Shown here: piece by piece, positions 1-8,079 of the stretch
How positions within the stretch are numbered: position 1 is the first letter of the stretch
Layout of the letters: every line of letters begins with the position of its first letter
NCBI GenBank assembly: GCA_022563055.1
Contig: JADFOB010000033.1
Span: 1 to 8,625, forward strand
DNA length: 8,625 nt
Direction: 5' to 3'
From: Planctomycetota bacterium
GTDB taxonomy: Bacteria; Planctomycetota; Phycisphaerae; UBA1845
Notes under the pieces: generated by a model
What the model saw: the letters and a program-made list of their open reading frames with translations, nothing else
The model's database searches: none
Told to the model about the DNA's origin: nothing
Program-made: the position numbers and the translations under genes

Positions 1-1
1 G

Positions 2-3000
2 TGGGGGGGGCGGTCGGAGCACGCGGGTCTCTACGGCGGGCTGAGGGATTGGATCAACGTCAAGGAGGCCGCCGAGGAACTCCTCGAAGCCCAAGCGGAG
101 AAGAGACCGCAAGAACTCGCGCTCGCCCACAACGCCAATGGTCTGGCACTTGTCAACCTTGCGTCACAGGATGAGCGGTATCCGAAGATGGGGTTGGCGG
201 AGCTCAAGAAGGCGGTCGAACTGGCGCCGCTCGAGGTTGACTATGCCATGGCCATTGCGGAGCAACACCTCCAGCGCGGTGATTCCCAAGCGGGTGAGAC
301 GATTCTGCTGGAGTGGATCGACAGCGATGCAGCCAAAGGCACCGACGTGTCCAAGGCGTGTCTGGTCTACGCTCGACACCTCGCGACCAATGGGCGGCTT
401 GACGAAGCTCGGCGGTATCACGAGAAGAGCTTACGGCGGGCGGGCGACGACGACGGAGCCGTGCTCGAAGCGAAGCTCGCCTATGCCGGTTTTGTGTTGA
501 ACCAGTGGATCCGCGCGGTTCGAGAAGCCGGCGATCCCGCATCGTTTTCGGAACTCTTCGAGGAGGCCGTGCAGATCCTTCAAGAAGCGATTGCGGCCGA
601 CCCGGACGGCTTTGGTGCACCGTTGCAGCTCGCGGTCCTCTACCGCCTGGCCGATCGTCACAACGACGTCATCGAGGTTTGCGAGGCTCGCCTTCGACGC
701 GGTTTCTCTCGGACGGGTCTCGAAAGCGCGCGAAACCGGGTGCGCGTGTTTCAACTCAACATTCACGCGTCCAAAGCCTGCGTCGCACTGGCGGGAGCCG
801 CCCAAGATCCGGGTGCTCGCGACGAGCAGCTCGAGCGTGCGGAGCAGTATCTGGCGGATGCCAGAGGCGAGTCTCCCAACCATCCCCTTGCCTTCAGCCA
901 GGAGGGCTGGATCCATCTGACCCGCGGTCACGAGCGCGCCGCCCTGGAGTCCTTCCGCGTTGCCGATGAGCGGTTTCGAGCCTACGGCCACATTGACTGG
1001 GAGAACAAGCGGGTTCTCGCCCGGCTTCATCTCAAGCTCAAGGAGCCCGGCGCTGCCAAAGCCGTTCTCGAGGAAGTGAGGAACGAGGCGCCCCAGCGCA
1101 CCGGCAGTCTGGATTTTCTACTTCTGTGGGCCCTCGTGCTGCTTGAGACGGGTGAGCCTGATGATGCTCTGTCGATCTGCGAGCGCATCCTCCTGGCTGA
1201 TCCGGGTAACACGGAGGCTACACAGCTCAAGGCTGCTATCTTTGAGCGGAAAGGCGAGCCCAGGCGGGCGGGATTGCTGGTAGAGTCCGAGGCGATCCGT
1301 GCCACGCTCGAGGCAAAGCAGCTCTCGCTCGACGGCAACCCCGACGGCGCCATCGCCGTCTTACGCGACGCGCTCGAGAATACACCCGACGACGATCGCC
1401 TGATTACCGAGTTGATCCGGTTGTTGCTCGGTCGCAACCGTGCGGAGGAAGCCCAGGCTGTGGTGGAACGTGCGATCGAAGCCAATCCTCAATCGACACG
1501 ATTTCAATCGCTGGGTGTCTGGCTTCGTCCCGACCTCTCGCTCGAGGAGCGGGATCGCGGGATCCTCAGCATCATCGATCAGGAGGAGGACGAGTATCGG
1601 CGCGCCCTGGATCGGTTTGCCTTCCATGTTCGCAAGCAGAATCTGCCCGAGGCGCTGGAGGCCATCGAGGAGGCCCTGGAACTTCTTACTTCCAAAGCCA
1701 CGCCTCTCGCTCAAAGTGCGACCAACGCCCACGACCGGGTATTGCTCCGGGAGAAGCTCCGCATCGGTGGACTCCTGGACGACGATAAGGCGGTCCAGGA
1801 AGCTCTCGATGCCGCAATCCAGCGGAACGTCGACGGTGCGGGTGGGCAAACGCTTTTGGGTCTACACCACATGTACCGCAAGGAGTGGGATCTGGCTGTT
1901 GCGGCGTTTAAGAAGGCTATCCAGGTGCAAACCACCGACACCCGCACGCTGGCCTACCTGGGTCAGTGTTTGTTGATGAGCCAAAAAGCGGACGAGGCTC
2001 GGATCCATCTGGAACGAGCCGTCGCGATCAATCCGAACGAAGGCGTAGCCCATCGAGGACTCGGTCGTCTGGCACAGCTTCGCGGCGATCAGGAGGCTTT
2101 CGAGCAACATCTGGATATCTGTGAGCGTCTGCTTCCCAACGATGCGTGGGTCCGTGCGAGTATCCTCGCACGGCGTGACCGGGCCGACCCCGCCGCCGCG
2201 ATCACCCGGCGCGAAGCAGCCCTTAAGGATAGTCCCGATGATTCGGATAACCTCCGGCAACTTGCCTTTCTCTGCGAGACCGCCGGCAATCTTGCCAAAG
2301 CCGACGAGTATTATCGCCGGCTCTTGGAACTCCACCCCGACGACAAGGATGTGGTGGTCACCACGAGCCGCTACTATGGCCGTACCGACCGCACCGACAA
2401 GTCGCTGGCGCTGGTCACGCGCTACGCCGACTCGCGCACGACCACCCAGGAACGGGCCAACGGGCTCATCGTCGTTGCTGCGCACTACCTCGCGGCTGAT
2501 GAACTCGATCTTGTCGAAACGACATTGCTCGAAGCCGCCGACATGGCTGCCACTCTCGAGGTTCTCGAGAGTCTCGGGGAGTTCTATCTGCAAAGCGTCG
2601 ATCGCCCCGCCGAGGCCCTGCGCTGGTACGAGCGCGTCATCGCGATGGCCCAGCAGGAGCAGCTTCCAAGACTCTCGCGCCTATTGGCTGCGCGGATCCG
2701 CTGCGTCCTGCATCGCAAGCTGGACGATGTGGGTCGGGCTCGATCGCTCGTGGATGAGCTGCTCGCGCGTTTTCCGGAGGAGCTTAACGGGCTTCTGCTC
2801 GACAGCGAGACCCATGAACGTGCGGGCAACATCGACGAAGCTCTCAGCGCTCTGAGCCGTTATCTGGAGCGGGCGCCGCAGAACCCACAAGCCCTATACC
2901 GTCGCGCCCAGCATTACGTCGCCCAGGGTCGCGTGCCCGAGGCGGTGGAGGATCTCGAGACGATCAAGCGGCGTTTCCCGCAGGCGATCGACCTGCAACC

Positions 3001-4198
3001 TCGATTTCTTCTCGCGCGTCTGCACCAGCAGAGTGGTCGGGGTGATCTGTGGATCGCGGAGCTGGAAGGTCTGGTGAAGGATTCACCGGACTCCGTCATG
3101 GCGACGACTAAGCTTGTGCAAGCATTCATTGCCCAGGGACGCCTTGGCGAGGCGGATCGCATGGTCACCGCACAGATCAACCGAACAACCGATCATCCCG
3201 ACGCACGCTGGTACGCCCTGCGCGGGATGGTGTCGCAGCAGCTTAAGGACTTCGACAAGGCGCTGTCGGATTACGACCGAAGTGCTCAGCTCAGCGACTT
3301 GGCGCCTTTAGCGGTCGCCAGAGTGCTCGATCTATACGCAACGATCGAGCGCCATGCGGACGGGGTAGCGTATTATGAAGAGCACGCCGAAAAACTCAAA
3401 AAGATCGCCGGTGTGGTCTCACGATATGCCCTGCTGCTTGCGCGGGTCGATCGGAAGGACCAAGCTGTCGATGCGTTTCGAGAGGCTATGGGGCTGGCCG
3501 CACGGGAAACGACCACTGCCGCCAATACGGTGACTCGCCACATTGTGCAGGCTTTCCCGGTCGAGGAGGCCGTCGCCCTCTTTGAATCGGGCGAGGACCG
3601 TTCCACCAGAGCCAATCAGCGAATCCTGGCCCGCCTGTACCGGGCGGCAAAGCGTAGCGAGGAGGCAGCCGGGATCGTCGAGCGGTTGATTCAGACCGCA
3701 CAGACGCAGGCCGAACGAGGACAACTGCTGGAAGAACAGGGAGACCTGTACAACTTGGGCGGTGAAGCGCAACTCGCTCGTGAGGCCTACATCGAGGTGC
3801 TCAGGCTCGACGACAACAACTGGGTCGTGCTGAACAACCTGGCCTACCTTCTGGCGGATGCGCTGGGGGAATACGCCCTGGCACGTCCCTACGCAGAGCG
3901 GGCCGCCGCCATCTCCGAGAGTTCCTCTACCTTGGATACCTTGGGCTGGATCTACGTAGGCCTGCGCGATTACCGTCGCGCCGTGGCGGAACTCAATCGT
4001 GCGATTCGCCTGAACGCGGACTCGGCGGAGTCCTACTATCACCTCGGCGAGGCCTACCGGCGTGACCGTCAGTTCGACCAGGCGGCGGAGATTCTGCGAC
4101 GCGGGAAGGAGGTCGCCCAAGCGACCAGGAATGAGTCCGTCGCTGATCAAATCGAGGCAGCTCTTAAGAAGGTCTCGATTCGGGACGGCGCACCGTGA
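2..4198 (+). CDS. Very large tetratricopeptide (TPR) repeat protein, 5'-partial
   Basis: The reading frame is open from the first bases of the window to the TGA at 4196-4198, giving 1398 residues without a start. The first in-frame ATG is at 188, but the 62 codons before it already read as TPR-like helices (for example 'NANGLALVNLASQ'), so the true start lies upstream. The whole visible protein is degenerate helix-turn-helix units of about 34 residues. Clear TPRs lie near 1112-1215, 1850-2143 (ending 'ERAVAINPNEG'), 2246-2344, 2888-2986 and 3818-4120. The last three are the best ('NNLAYLLA', 'LDTLGWIYVGLRDYRRAVAE', 'YYHLGEAYRRDRQFDQAAE') and resemble the C-terminus of PEP-CTERM/exosortase-associated TPR proteins, though that link is only an impression. 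I see no membrane segment or enzymatic domain. TPR arrays form protein-binding superhelices; the partner and cellular location cannot be told from this fragment. Certain as a TPR protein, unknown in role. Confidence 0.93.
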   Translation, partial: WGGRSEHAGLYGGLRDWINVKEAAEELLEAQAEKRPQELALAHNANGLALVNLASQDERYPKMGLAELKKAVELAPLEVDYAMAIAEQHLQRGDSQAGETILLEWIDSDAAKGTDVSKACLVYARHLATNGRLDEARRYHEKSLRRAGDDDGAVLEAKLAYAGFVLNQWIRAVREAGDPASFSELFEEAVQILQEAIAADPDGFGAPLQLAVLYRLADRHNDVIEVCEARLRRGFSRTGLESARNRVRVFQLNIHASKACVALAGAAQDPGARDEQLERAEQYLADARGESPNHPLAFSQEGWIHLTRGHERAALESFRVADERFRAYGHIDWENKRVLARLHLKLKEPGAAKAVLEEVRNEAPQRTGSLDFLLLWALVLLETGEPDDALSICERILLADPGNTEATQLKAAIFERKGEPRRAGLLVESEAIRATLEAKQLSLDGNPDGAIAVLRDALENTPDDDRLITELIRLLLGRNRAEEAQAVVERAIEANPQSTRFQSLGVWLRPDLSLEERDRGILSIIDQEEDEYRRALDRFAFHVRKQNLPEALEAIEEALELLTSKATPLAQSATNAHDRVLLREKLRIGGLLDDDKAVQEALDAAIQRNVDGAGGQTLLGLHHMYRKEWDLAVAAFKKAIQVQTTDTRTLAYLGQCLLMSQKADEARIHLERAVAINPNEGVAHRGLGRLAQLRGDQEAFEQHLDICERLLPNDAWVRASILARRDRADPAAAITRREAALKDSPDDSDNLRQLAFLCETAGNLAKADEYYRRLLELHPDDKDVVVTTSRYYGRTDRTDKSLALVTRYADSRTTTQERANGLIVVAAHYLAADELDLVETTLLEAADMAATLEVLESLGEFYLQSVDRPAEALRWYERVIAMAQQEQLPRLSRLLAARIRCVLHRKLDDVGRARSLVDELLARFPEELNGLLLDSETHERAGNIDEALSALSRYLERAPQNPQALYRRAQHYVAQGRVPEAVEDLETIKRRFPQAIDLQPRFLLARLHQQSGRGDLWIAELEGLVKDSPDSVMATTKLVQAFIAQGRLGEADRMVTAQINRTTDHPDARWYALRGMVSQQLKDFDKALSDYDRSAQLSDLAPLAVARVLDLYATIERHADGVAYYEEHAEKLKKIAGVVSRYALLLARVDRKDQAVDAFREAMGLAARETTTAANTVTRHIVQAFPVEEAVALFESGEDRSTRANQRILARLYRAAKRSEEAAGIVERLIQTAQTQAERGQLLEEQGDLYNLGGEAQLAREAYIEVLRLDDNNWVVLNNLAYLLADALGEYALARPYAERAAAISESSSTLDTLGWIYVGLRDYRRAVAELNRAIRLNADSAESYYHLGEAYRRDRQFDQAAEILRRGKEVAQATRNESVADQIEAALKKVSIRDGAP

Positions 4199-4262
4199 TC
4201 GATCCTCCCCAAGACCGGCAAAGGTGTCCTAGTGTTGCGACACACCTGAATCGAGGTGCAAT

Positions 4263-4342
4263 CCGTACCGCGCCCGTTAGGAAGCGGTTGACTACGGTAT
4301 CAGCAGCGCTCACGCATCCGCTCCCTGACGGTCGCGGTACGG
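4263..4342. repeat. Long imperfect palindrome, probably a dispersed REP-like intergenic element
   Basis: Bases 4263-4290 fold back on 4315-4342. There are 10 perfect pairs (CCGTACCGCG with CGCGGTACGG), one mismatch, 8 pairs including one G-T, one mismatch, 5 pairs, one mismatch and 2 pairs, leaving a loop of about 24 nt. The right arm reads CCGCTCCCTGACGGTCGCGG and would translate as 'LTHPLPDGRG'. I recall that phrase from spurious short proteins in planctomycete genomes, which suggests a repeated element; only one copy is in this window, so repetition is not shown here. It lies between the TPR gene and the CNNM operon, where it could protect a 3' end, attenuate read-through or simply be a mobile palindrome. 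No T-run follows it, so it is not a typical intrinsic terminator. Confidence 0.7.
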
Positions 4343-4418
4343 TTCAAACGGCGCCGTCGAATGATGTGTGTCGGAGCACTAACGTTTGCACTATCAGGCA
4401 CTGGGGAATGCACCCGCG

Positions 4419-5681
4419 ATGATTTGGTTGGTACTCGCGCTTCTTGTCGTCTGCTCGGGCACCGTTTCGGCCTGCGAGACCGCGCTGTTTGGTTTGACCC
4501 GGCAGACCCTGCGTCACTTCGAGAGATCGCCGCTGGCGATTGGGCGCCAGGTCTTCCGACTGATGCAACGACCGCGCCGCGTTCTGATGACGGTTCTGAT
4601 TACGAACACCGCCGTGAACGTGGCGGTCTTTGTCGTCTCCTTTGTGGCCTTGAGCCGCTATCGCGACGCGCATCCTACCTGGGCGGCTGGGGGCGGTTTG
4701 CTCACGCTGTTGGTCATCATCCTCTTCGGCGAGATCGTCCCCAAAGCGATTGCCCTGTCGAAACCCGAGCGTTTCGCCCCGCCCGCCGGAGCGATCATCG
4801 CCGTGGTGCAGGTCGTGCTAAGCCCCCTGCTGTGGGTACTTGGAGCCTGTCTGGTCAATCCGATCATTCGCCTCCTCGCACCGGCCACCCCCCGAGCGGG
4901 TCCGGTCACCACCGAGGAACTCCGCCTGCTCGTCGAGCACTCCGCGCAAGAAGGCGCCATCAGCTCAGCCGAGAACAACATGCTTCAGGCTGTCATAGCG
5001 CTCGGGCAGACGCGCGTTCGGGAAGTGATGACGCCGCGCGTCGACCTGCAGTCAGTCAAAATCGACGACGACCCCCGTGCCGTGCTTGAAGTCGTCCGCG
5101 CTTCCAAGCAGCGCACGTTGCTCGTCGTCGATGGAGACCTCGACCACGTTCGAGGCGCCGTGTCCACGCGCGAAGTCTTCCTCCATCCGGAACGACCGAT
5201 CAGACGACTGCTTCGCCCGGCGCACTTCGTACCGGAGCAGGCAAACCTGGTTCAGCTCCTGCGCGGGTTGCAGGCTCAGAAGGTCCGCCACGCCGTCGTG
5301 GTGGACGAGTTCGGAGGGACGGCCGGGTTCGTCTCCACCGGCGACATCATCGGGCGCATCGTCGGTGATCTGCCAAGCGATGGGAGCACGGGGCACGCCG
5401 ACGGCACGACGGAGCGGGTCGACGAGAACACCTATCGACTCCCCGGTGATCTGAGCGTGCGCATCTGGGCCGATCGTTTCAACGTACAGGAGATCGATCG
5501 TCACATCAGCACGGTGGCGGGGCTGGTCCTGTCCAAGCTGGGACGGCTACCGCGTGAGGGAGATACCGTCCGCATTCGCAACCTCACGCTGACGGTCGAG
5601 CGGATGCGAAACCGGCGTATCGAAGAGGTGCTTCTGCGCCGCATCGAGACCGAGACGGATCCTGGGGAGGTGGCGCCGTGA
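4419..5681 (+). CDS. CNNM/CBS/CorC-domain membrane protein (hemolysin C family, probable Mg2+/Co2+ transporter)
   Basis: A 420-residue protein of the HlyC/CorC/CNNM family, usual in length and domain order. The membrane-embedded CNNM (DUF21) domain covers residues 1-150. It has hydrophobic segments near 2-24, 56-79, 91-113 and 123-147, and the family motifs 'SACETAL' (17-23), 'NTAVN' (63-67) and 'GEIVPKA' (104-110). A linker with 'TTEELRLLVE' leads to a CBS pair (about 200-320) with 'VMTPR' (203-207) and 'VVDEFGGTAG' (294-303). A CorC/HlyC C-terminal domain follows (about 334-410, 'LPGDLSVRIWADRFN'). The family moves or senses divalent cations, mainly Mg2+ and Co2+; 'hemolysin' is a historical name. 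I chose the ATG at 4419 because the protein then begins directly at the first helix, with GGGGA 11 nt upstream. A TTG at 4386, with GGAG 9 nt upstream, would add 11 residues and is a real alternative. First gene of a probable four-gene operon. Confidence 0.93.
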   Translation: MIWLVLALLVVCSGTVSACETALFGLTRQTLRHFERSPLAIGRQVFRLMQRPRRVLMTVLITNTAVNVAVFVVSFVALSRYRDAHPTWAAGGGLLTLLVIILFGEIVPKAIALSKPERFAPPAGAIIAVVQVVLSPLLWVLGACLVNPIIRLLAPATPRAGPVTTEELRLLVEHSAQEGAISSAENNMLQAVIALGQTRVREVMTPRVDLQSVKIDDDPRAVLEVVRASKQRTLLVVDGDLDHVRGAVSTREVFLHPERPIRRLLRPAHFVPEQANLVQLLRGLQAQKVRHAVVVDEFGGTAGFVSTGDIIGRIVGDLPSDGSTGHADGTTERVDENTYRLPGDLSVRIWADRFNVQEIDRHISTVAGLVLSKLGRLPREGDTVRIRNLTLTVERMRNRRIEEVLLRRIETETDPGEVAP

Positions 5682-6676
5682 GTTGGGTCATCGTCGGCGC
5701 AATCGCCCTTACCGGCCTCTTTTTCTCCGCCTTATATTCGGGTGCGGAGACCGGGTTTTACTGCGCGGCACGTGCACGGTTGCACCTCGGTGCGCAACGA
5801 AACGATCCACGCGCGCTTCGCCTCCGGGCTCTGCTGGAAGACCGACAGGCTGCGCTAGGGCTCACGCTTGTCGGCACCAACGTGATGAATTACGCGACGA
5901 CCACCGCCGTTGCGTACATGTTCGCCGGTCTTGCGGGGATGGGTGAAGCCGATACGGAACTCTATACGATCCTGCTCTTGACGCCGGTGGTGTTCGTCTT
6001 TGCAGAGGTCGTACCCAAGAGTCTGTTCCAACGACACCCGAATCTTCTGCTGTTGCGCTGTCACCGCGTCCTGGCGGGAACCCATCAACTGCTGCGAATC
6101 ACCGGTATCCTCTGGTGCGTGCGACAGCTTACTATGCGCGTCACAGCCCTTGTGGATCCGGGTTCCGCGACGAGCCGCGTTTTCGATCCAAGACAGCGCG
6201 TAGCCGCGCTCCTCCAGGAAGCCCTCGCGGGGCGAGGAGTCGGCGACGATCAATCCTATCTTGTCGACCGGGTCGTGCAGTTGTCCCAAACGCCCATCCA
6301 CGTGGTCATGGTTCCGCGAAACCGCGTGGTGACCATCGCCGGTCAGGCGGATCGCCGGGAACTCGTGCGCGTCGCGAGAAAGACGTCCCATGCAAGATTG
6401 CCCGTCTACGCTGCTTCGAAAGACCATATCATCGGCGTGGCCGTGATCGACGATCTGCTGGCGATGGAGGAGTTCGTCGCGGTGGGCGATCACGTGCAGC
6501 CGGTGGCTACGCTGAGCCCACACGATACCGTTGCGACCGCCATCGGGCGTATCCAGAAAACCGGACGCAACATGGTCGTCGTCACGGACCGCGGCGGACG
6601 CATGCTCGGTGTGGTAACACTTAGCGGCCTGTTGGAAGAAGTCCTCGGCGAGCTGGCTGCGGGCGACGACGCTTGA
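5678..6676 (+). CDS. Short CNNM/CBS-domain membrane protein lacking the CorC/HlyC C-terminal domain
   Basis: A 332-residue paralogue of the preceding gene. It starts at GTG 5678 in a GTGA overlap with the upstream stop. A strong GGGGAGG ribosome-binding site at 5664-5670 lies 7 nt before the GTG, so translational coupling is likely. The CNNM domain (about 1-150) has 'YSGAETGFY' (20-28), 'GTNVMN' (66-71) and 'AEVVPKSLF' (109-117), with hydrophobic stretches near 3-20, 95-112 and 122-145. A CBS pair occupies about 205-325. It shows 'VMVPRNRVV' (210-218), where the family usually has an MTPR-like sequence, then 'ARLPVY' (239-244) and 'NMVVVTDRGGRMLGVVT' (298-314). The protein ends right after the second CBS motif, so the C-terminal CorC/HlyC domain of its neighbour is missing. 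This is probably natural, because the end is clean and the next gene begins 30 nt later. A joint or regulated divalent-cation transport role with the first protein is inference. Confidence 0.9.
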   Translation: MSWVIVGAIALTGLFFSALYSGAETGFYCAARARLHLGAQRNDPRALRLRALLEDRQAALGLTLVGTNVMNYATTTAVAYMFAGLAGMGEADTELYTILLLTPVVFVFAEVVPKSLFQRHPNLLLLRCHRVLAGTHQLLRITGILWCVRQLTMRVTALVDPGSATSRVFDPRQRVAALLQEALAGRGVGDDQSYLVDRVVQLSQTPIHVVMVPRNRVVTIAGQADRRELVRVARKTSHARLPVYAASKDHIIGVAVIDDLLAMEEFVAVGDHVQPVATLSPHDTVATAIGRIQKTGRNMVVVTDRGGRMLGVVTLSGLLEEVLGELAAGDDA

Positions 6677-6706
6677 CGGAACGCTCCGTTGGTCTACGTT
6701 GGATCC

Positions 6707-7387
6707 ATGCCGCGCGCCAGGGTGCTGATCTTCGCCAAATACCCGGAACCCGGACGAGTTAAGACCCGCTTGGTGGGACCGCTGAGTCCGGTCGAGGCGG
6801 CGGAGCTTCACCGCGCATCATTGCTGGCGGTATGTGAGGCTGTCACCGCCTGCGACGGCCTCGACGTAACCCTTGTTGTTACGCCCGACGACCGCGCGAC
6901 CGCGTTGGGGAGTATCGTTCCAGACGCCCTCCATGATTGTTGGCGTCAAGGCGATGGCGATCTCGGCGCTCGACTGACCCGTGCGTGCAGGGGAGCGTTT
7001 GACGAAGGAGCCGGGCCTGTGATCCTCCTCGGAGCGGATAGCCCGACGCTTCCGATCGCCTATCTCCTAGATGCCGTCGATCGGCTCGCGGAGCACGACG
7101 TCGTGTTGGGGCCGTGTGACGACGGCGGATACTATCTGCTTGGCCTTGGTCGCCACATTCCGCAGTTGTTTGAGAGGATCGACTGGGGGAGCGGCGACGT
7201 GGCCACGCAAACGTGCAATCGAGCCATCGAGGCGGGTGTCGACCTTCACGAGCTGCCGGGATGGTACGATCTGGATCGATACGAGGACTTGGCCCGGGCT
7301 GCGGGCGATCTGAGTTCGATGATCGACGCGTCGCGACCGGCGGCGAATGCGCTGCGGCGACTGATCGAATCCTACTTGGAGCGGTAG
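6707..7387 (+). CDS. DUF2064 / TIGR04282 family glycosyltransferase-fold protein
   Basis: A 226-residue protein matching in length and motifs the DUF2064 family, also named 'TIGR04282 arsenosugar biosynthesis glycosyltransferase', which has a nucleotide-sugar-transferase (GT-A-like) fold. Visible motifs are the N-terminal strand and loop 'FAKYPEPGRVKTRL' (9-22), 'QGDGDLGARL' (81-90), the acidic 'LLGADSPTLP' (107-116), 'GPCDDGGYYLLGL' (135-147) and a late 'WYDLD' (186-190). The first and fourth resemble nucleotide- and metal-binding loops of the fold. I chose ATG 6707, ten residues before the conserved motif; a TTG at 6689 would add six residues. There is no strong ribosome-binding site: GGA at 6701-6703 is very close, so the gene may depend on coupling to the upstream CNNM gene. 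No arsenosugar radical-SAM or partner glycosyltransferase is present here, so the arsenosugar label should not be read as function. The substrate is unknown. Confidence 0.9.
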   Translation: MPRARVLIFAKYPEPGRVKTRLVGPLSPVEAAELHRASLLAVCEAVTACDGLDVTLVVTPDDRATALGSIVPDALHDCWRQGDGDLGARLTRACRGAFDEGAGPVILLGADSPTLPIAYLLDAVDRLAEHDVVLGPCDDGGYYLLGLGRHIPQLFERIDWGSGDVATQTCNRAIEAGVDLHELPGWYDLDRYEDLARAAGDLSSMIDASRPAANALRRLIESYLER

Positions 7388-7397
7388 CAAAACTCTG

Positions 7398-8030
7398 ATG
7401 GAAGACTTCACACGACTGAGCGTCGAGCGGTTCCTGAATCAGTTGGCTGACAGAGTTCCGACACCCGGCGGTGGGAGCGTGGCTGCGCTGACCGGCTCAC
7501 TGGCTTGCGCCATGGCACGGATGGTGGCCGGCTATTCCGTCAAAAAGAAGACGGAGGAATCCGTTCGCAACCGGATCGAAGAGGTGTCGGACAAACTTCG
7601 GCGCGCGGATGAACTTCTTCGCGCGCTGGTCACCCAGGACGCCGAGGTCTATGAGACCATGATGGCGGCATCGAGGGCAGCCAGGGATGACCCGTCGCTC
7701 GAGTCCCGACATCAACAAGCCATTGTGCGGGCCATTGCGGTGCCGATGGAGGTGGCTGCCCTTGCGTCCAACACGCTGGACATCCTTGATGAATTCCTGC
7801 CGCTGGCCAATCCCTATCTCATCAGTGACGGCGGCGTGGCAGCCGTCCTCGCCGAGGCTGCGGTCCGGGCTTCCGCATTCAGCGTTCGCGTCAACACGAG
7901 CGCGCTCGTGGACGAGCCGACCCGATCCCGAATCGAAGCGGAGATCGGCGAGATCACTAAACGCGCCGCGCGCACGTCCGGTTCCATCGAGGCGACCGTC
8001 AAGGATCGGCTTAAAACATCGACGGATTGA
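7398..8030 (+). CDS. Stand-alone cyclodeaminase/cyclohydrolase (FTCD_C/FchA) family protein
   Basis: A 210-residue, all-helical protein of the FTCD_C family. This family includes the cyclodeaminase domain of formiminotransferase-cyclodeaminase (formimino-THF to methenyl-THF plus ammonia) and FchA-type methenyl-THF cyclohydrolases. The glycine-rich signature 'PTPGGGSVAALTGSLACAMA' sits at 21-40. A conserved acidic position follows in 'TQDAEVYETMM' (79-89), then 'AIAVPMEVA' (112-120) and the C-terminal helix motif 'ISDGGVAAVLAEAAVRASAF' (142-161) leading to 'VN' (165-166). Length is normal for the stand-alone form, and no formiminotransferase domain is attached. The ATG at 7398 is 10 nt after the previous stop; the upstream purine run (GGAG at 7378-7381) is far from it, so translation may rely on coupling. 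Cytosolic one-carbon/folate metabolism is likely. Which reaction it catalyses cannot be decided, and no other histidine-degradation or folate gene is in the window. Confidence 0.9.
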   Translation: MEDFTRLSVERFLNQLADRVPTPGGGSVAALTGSLACAMARMVAGYSVKKKTEESVRNRIEEVSDKLRRADELLRALVTQDAEVYETMMAASRAARDDPSLESRHQQAIVRAIAVPMEVAALASNTLDILDEFLPLANPYLISDGGVAAVLAEAAVRASAFSVRVNTSALVDEPTRSRIEAEIGEITKRAARTSGSIEATVKDRLKTSTD

Positions 8031-8079
8031 CCGCTACGAGTTGGCCGAGTCATTTGTGGCCCAGCCGCCCATGGCTGCG

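Noticed and set aside
1862..2593. Long - strand open frames inside the TPR gene (also at 3419-4150)
   Set aside because: Antisense shadows of an unbroken TPR coding sequence, with no recognisable motifs.
4222..4247. Small hairpin AGGTGT/ACACCT just after the TPR stop codon as a terminator
   Set aside because: Only 6 bp with a 14-nt loop, competing alternative pairings (GTGTC/GACAC at 4224-4243) and no T-run; too weak to annotate.
4195..4422. Possible 75-residue gene overlapping the TPR stop codon by 4 nt (GTGA)
   Set aside because: It runs straight through the 4263-4342 palindrome, contains 'LTHPLPDGRG', which looks like a translated repeat, is arginine-rich, has no recognisable domain and overlaps the start of the CNNM gene. 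The GTGA overlap alone is not enough.
5855..6811. Long - strand open frame of 318 codons antisense to the second CNNM gene
   Set aside because: It is a mirror of GC-rich codon use on the + strand gene, which has clear family motifs along its length. The antisense product is rich in H, R and Q and shows no domain.
6707..7387. Arsenosugar biosynthesis role implied by the TIGR04282 family name
   Set aside because: No arsenosugar radical-SAM enzyme or partner glycosyltransferase is in the window; the name is inherited from a subset of genomes and is not evidence of function here.
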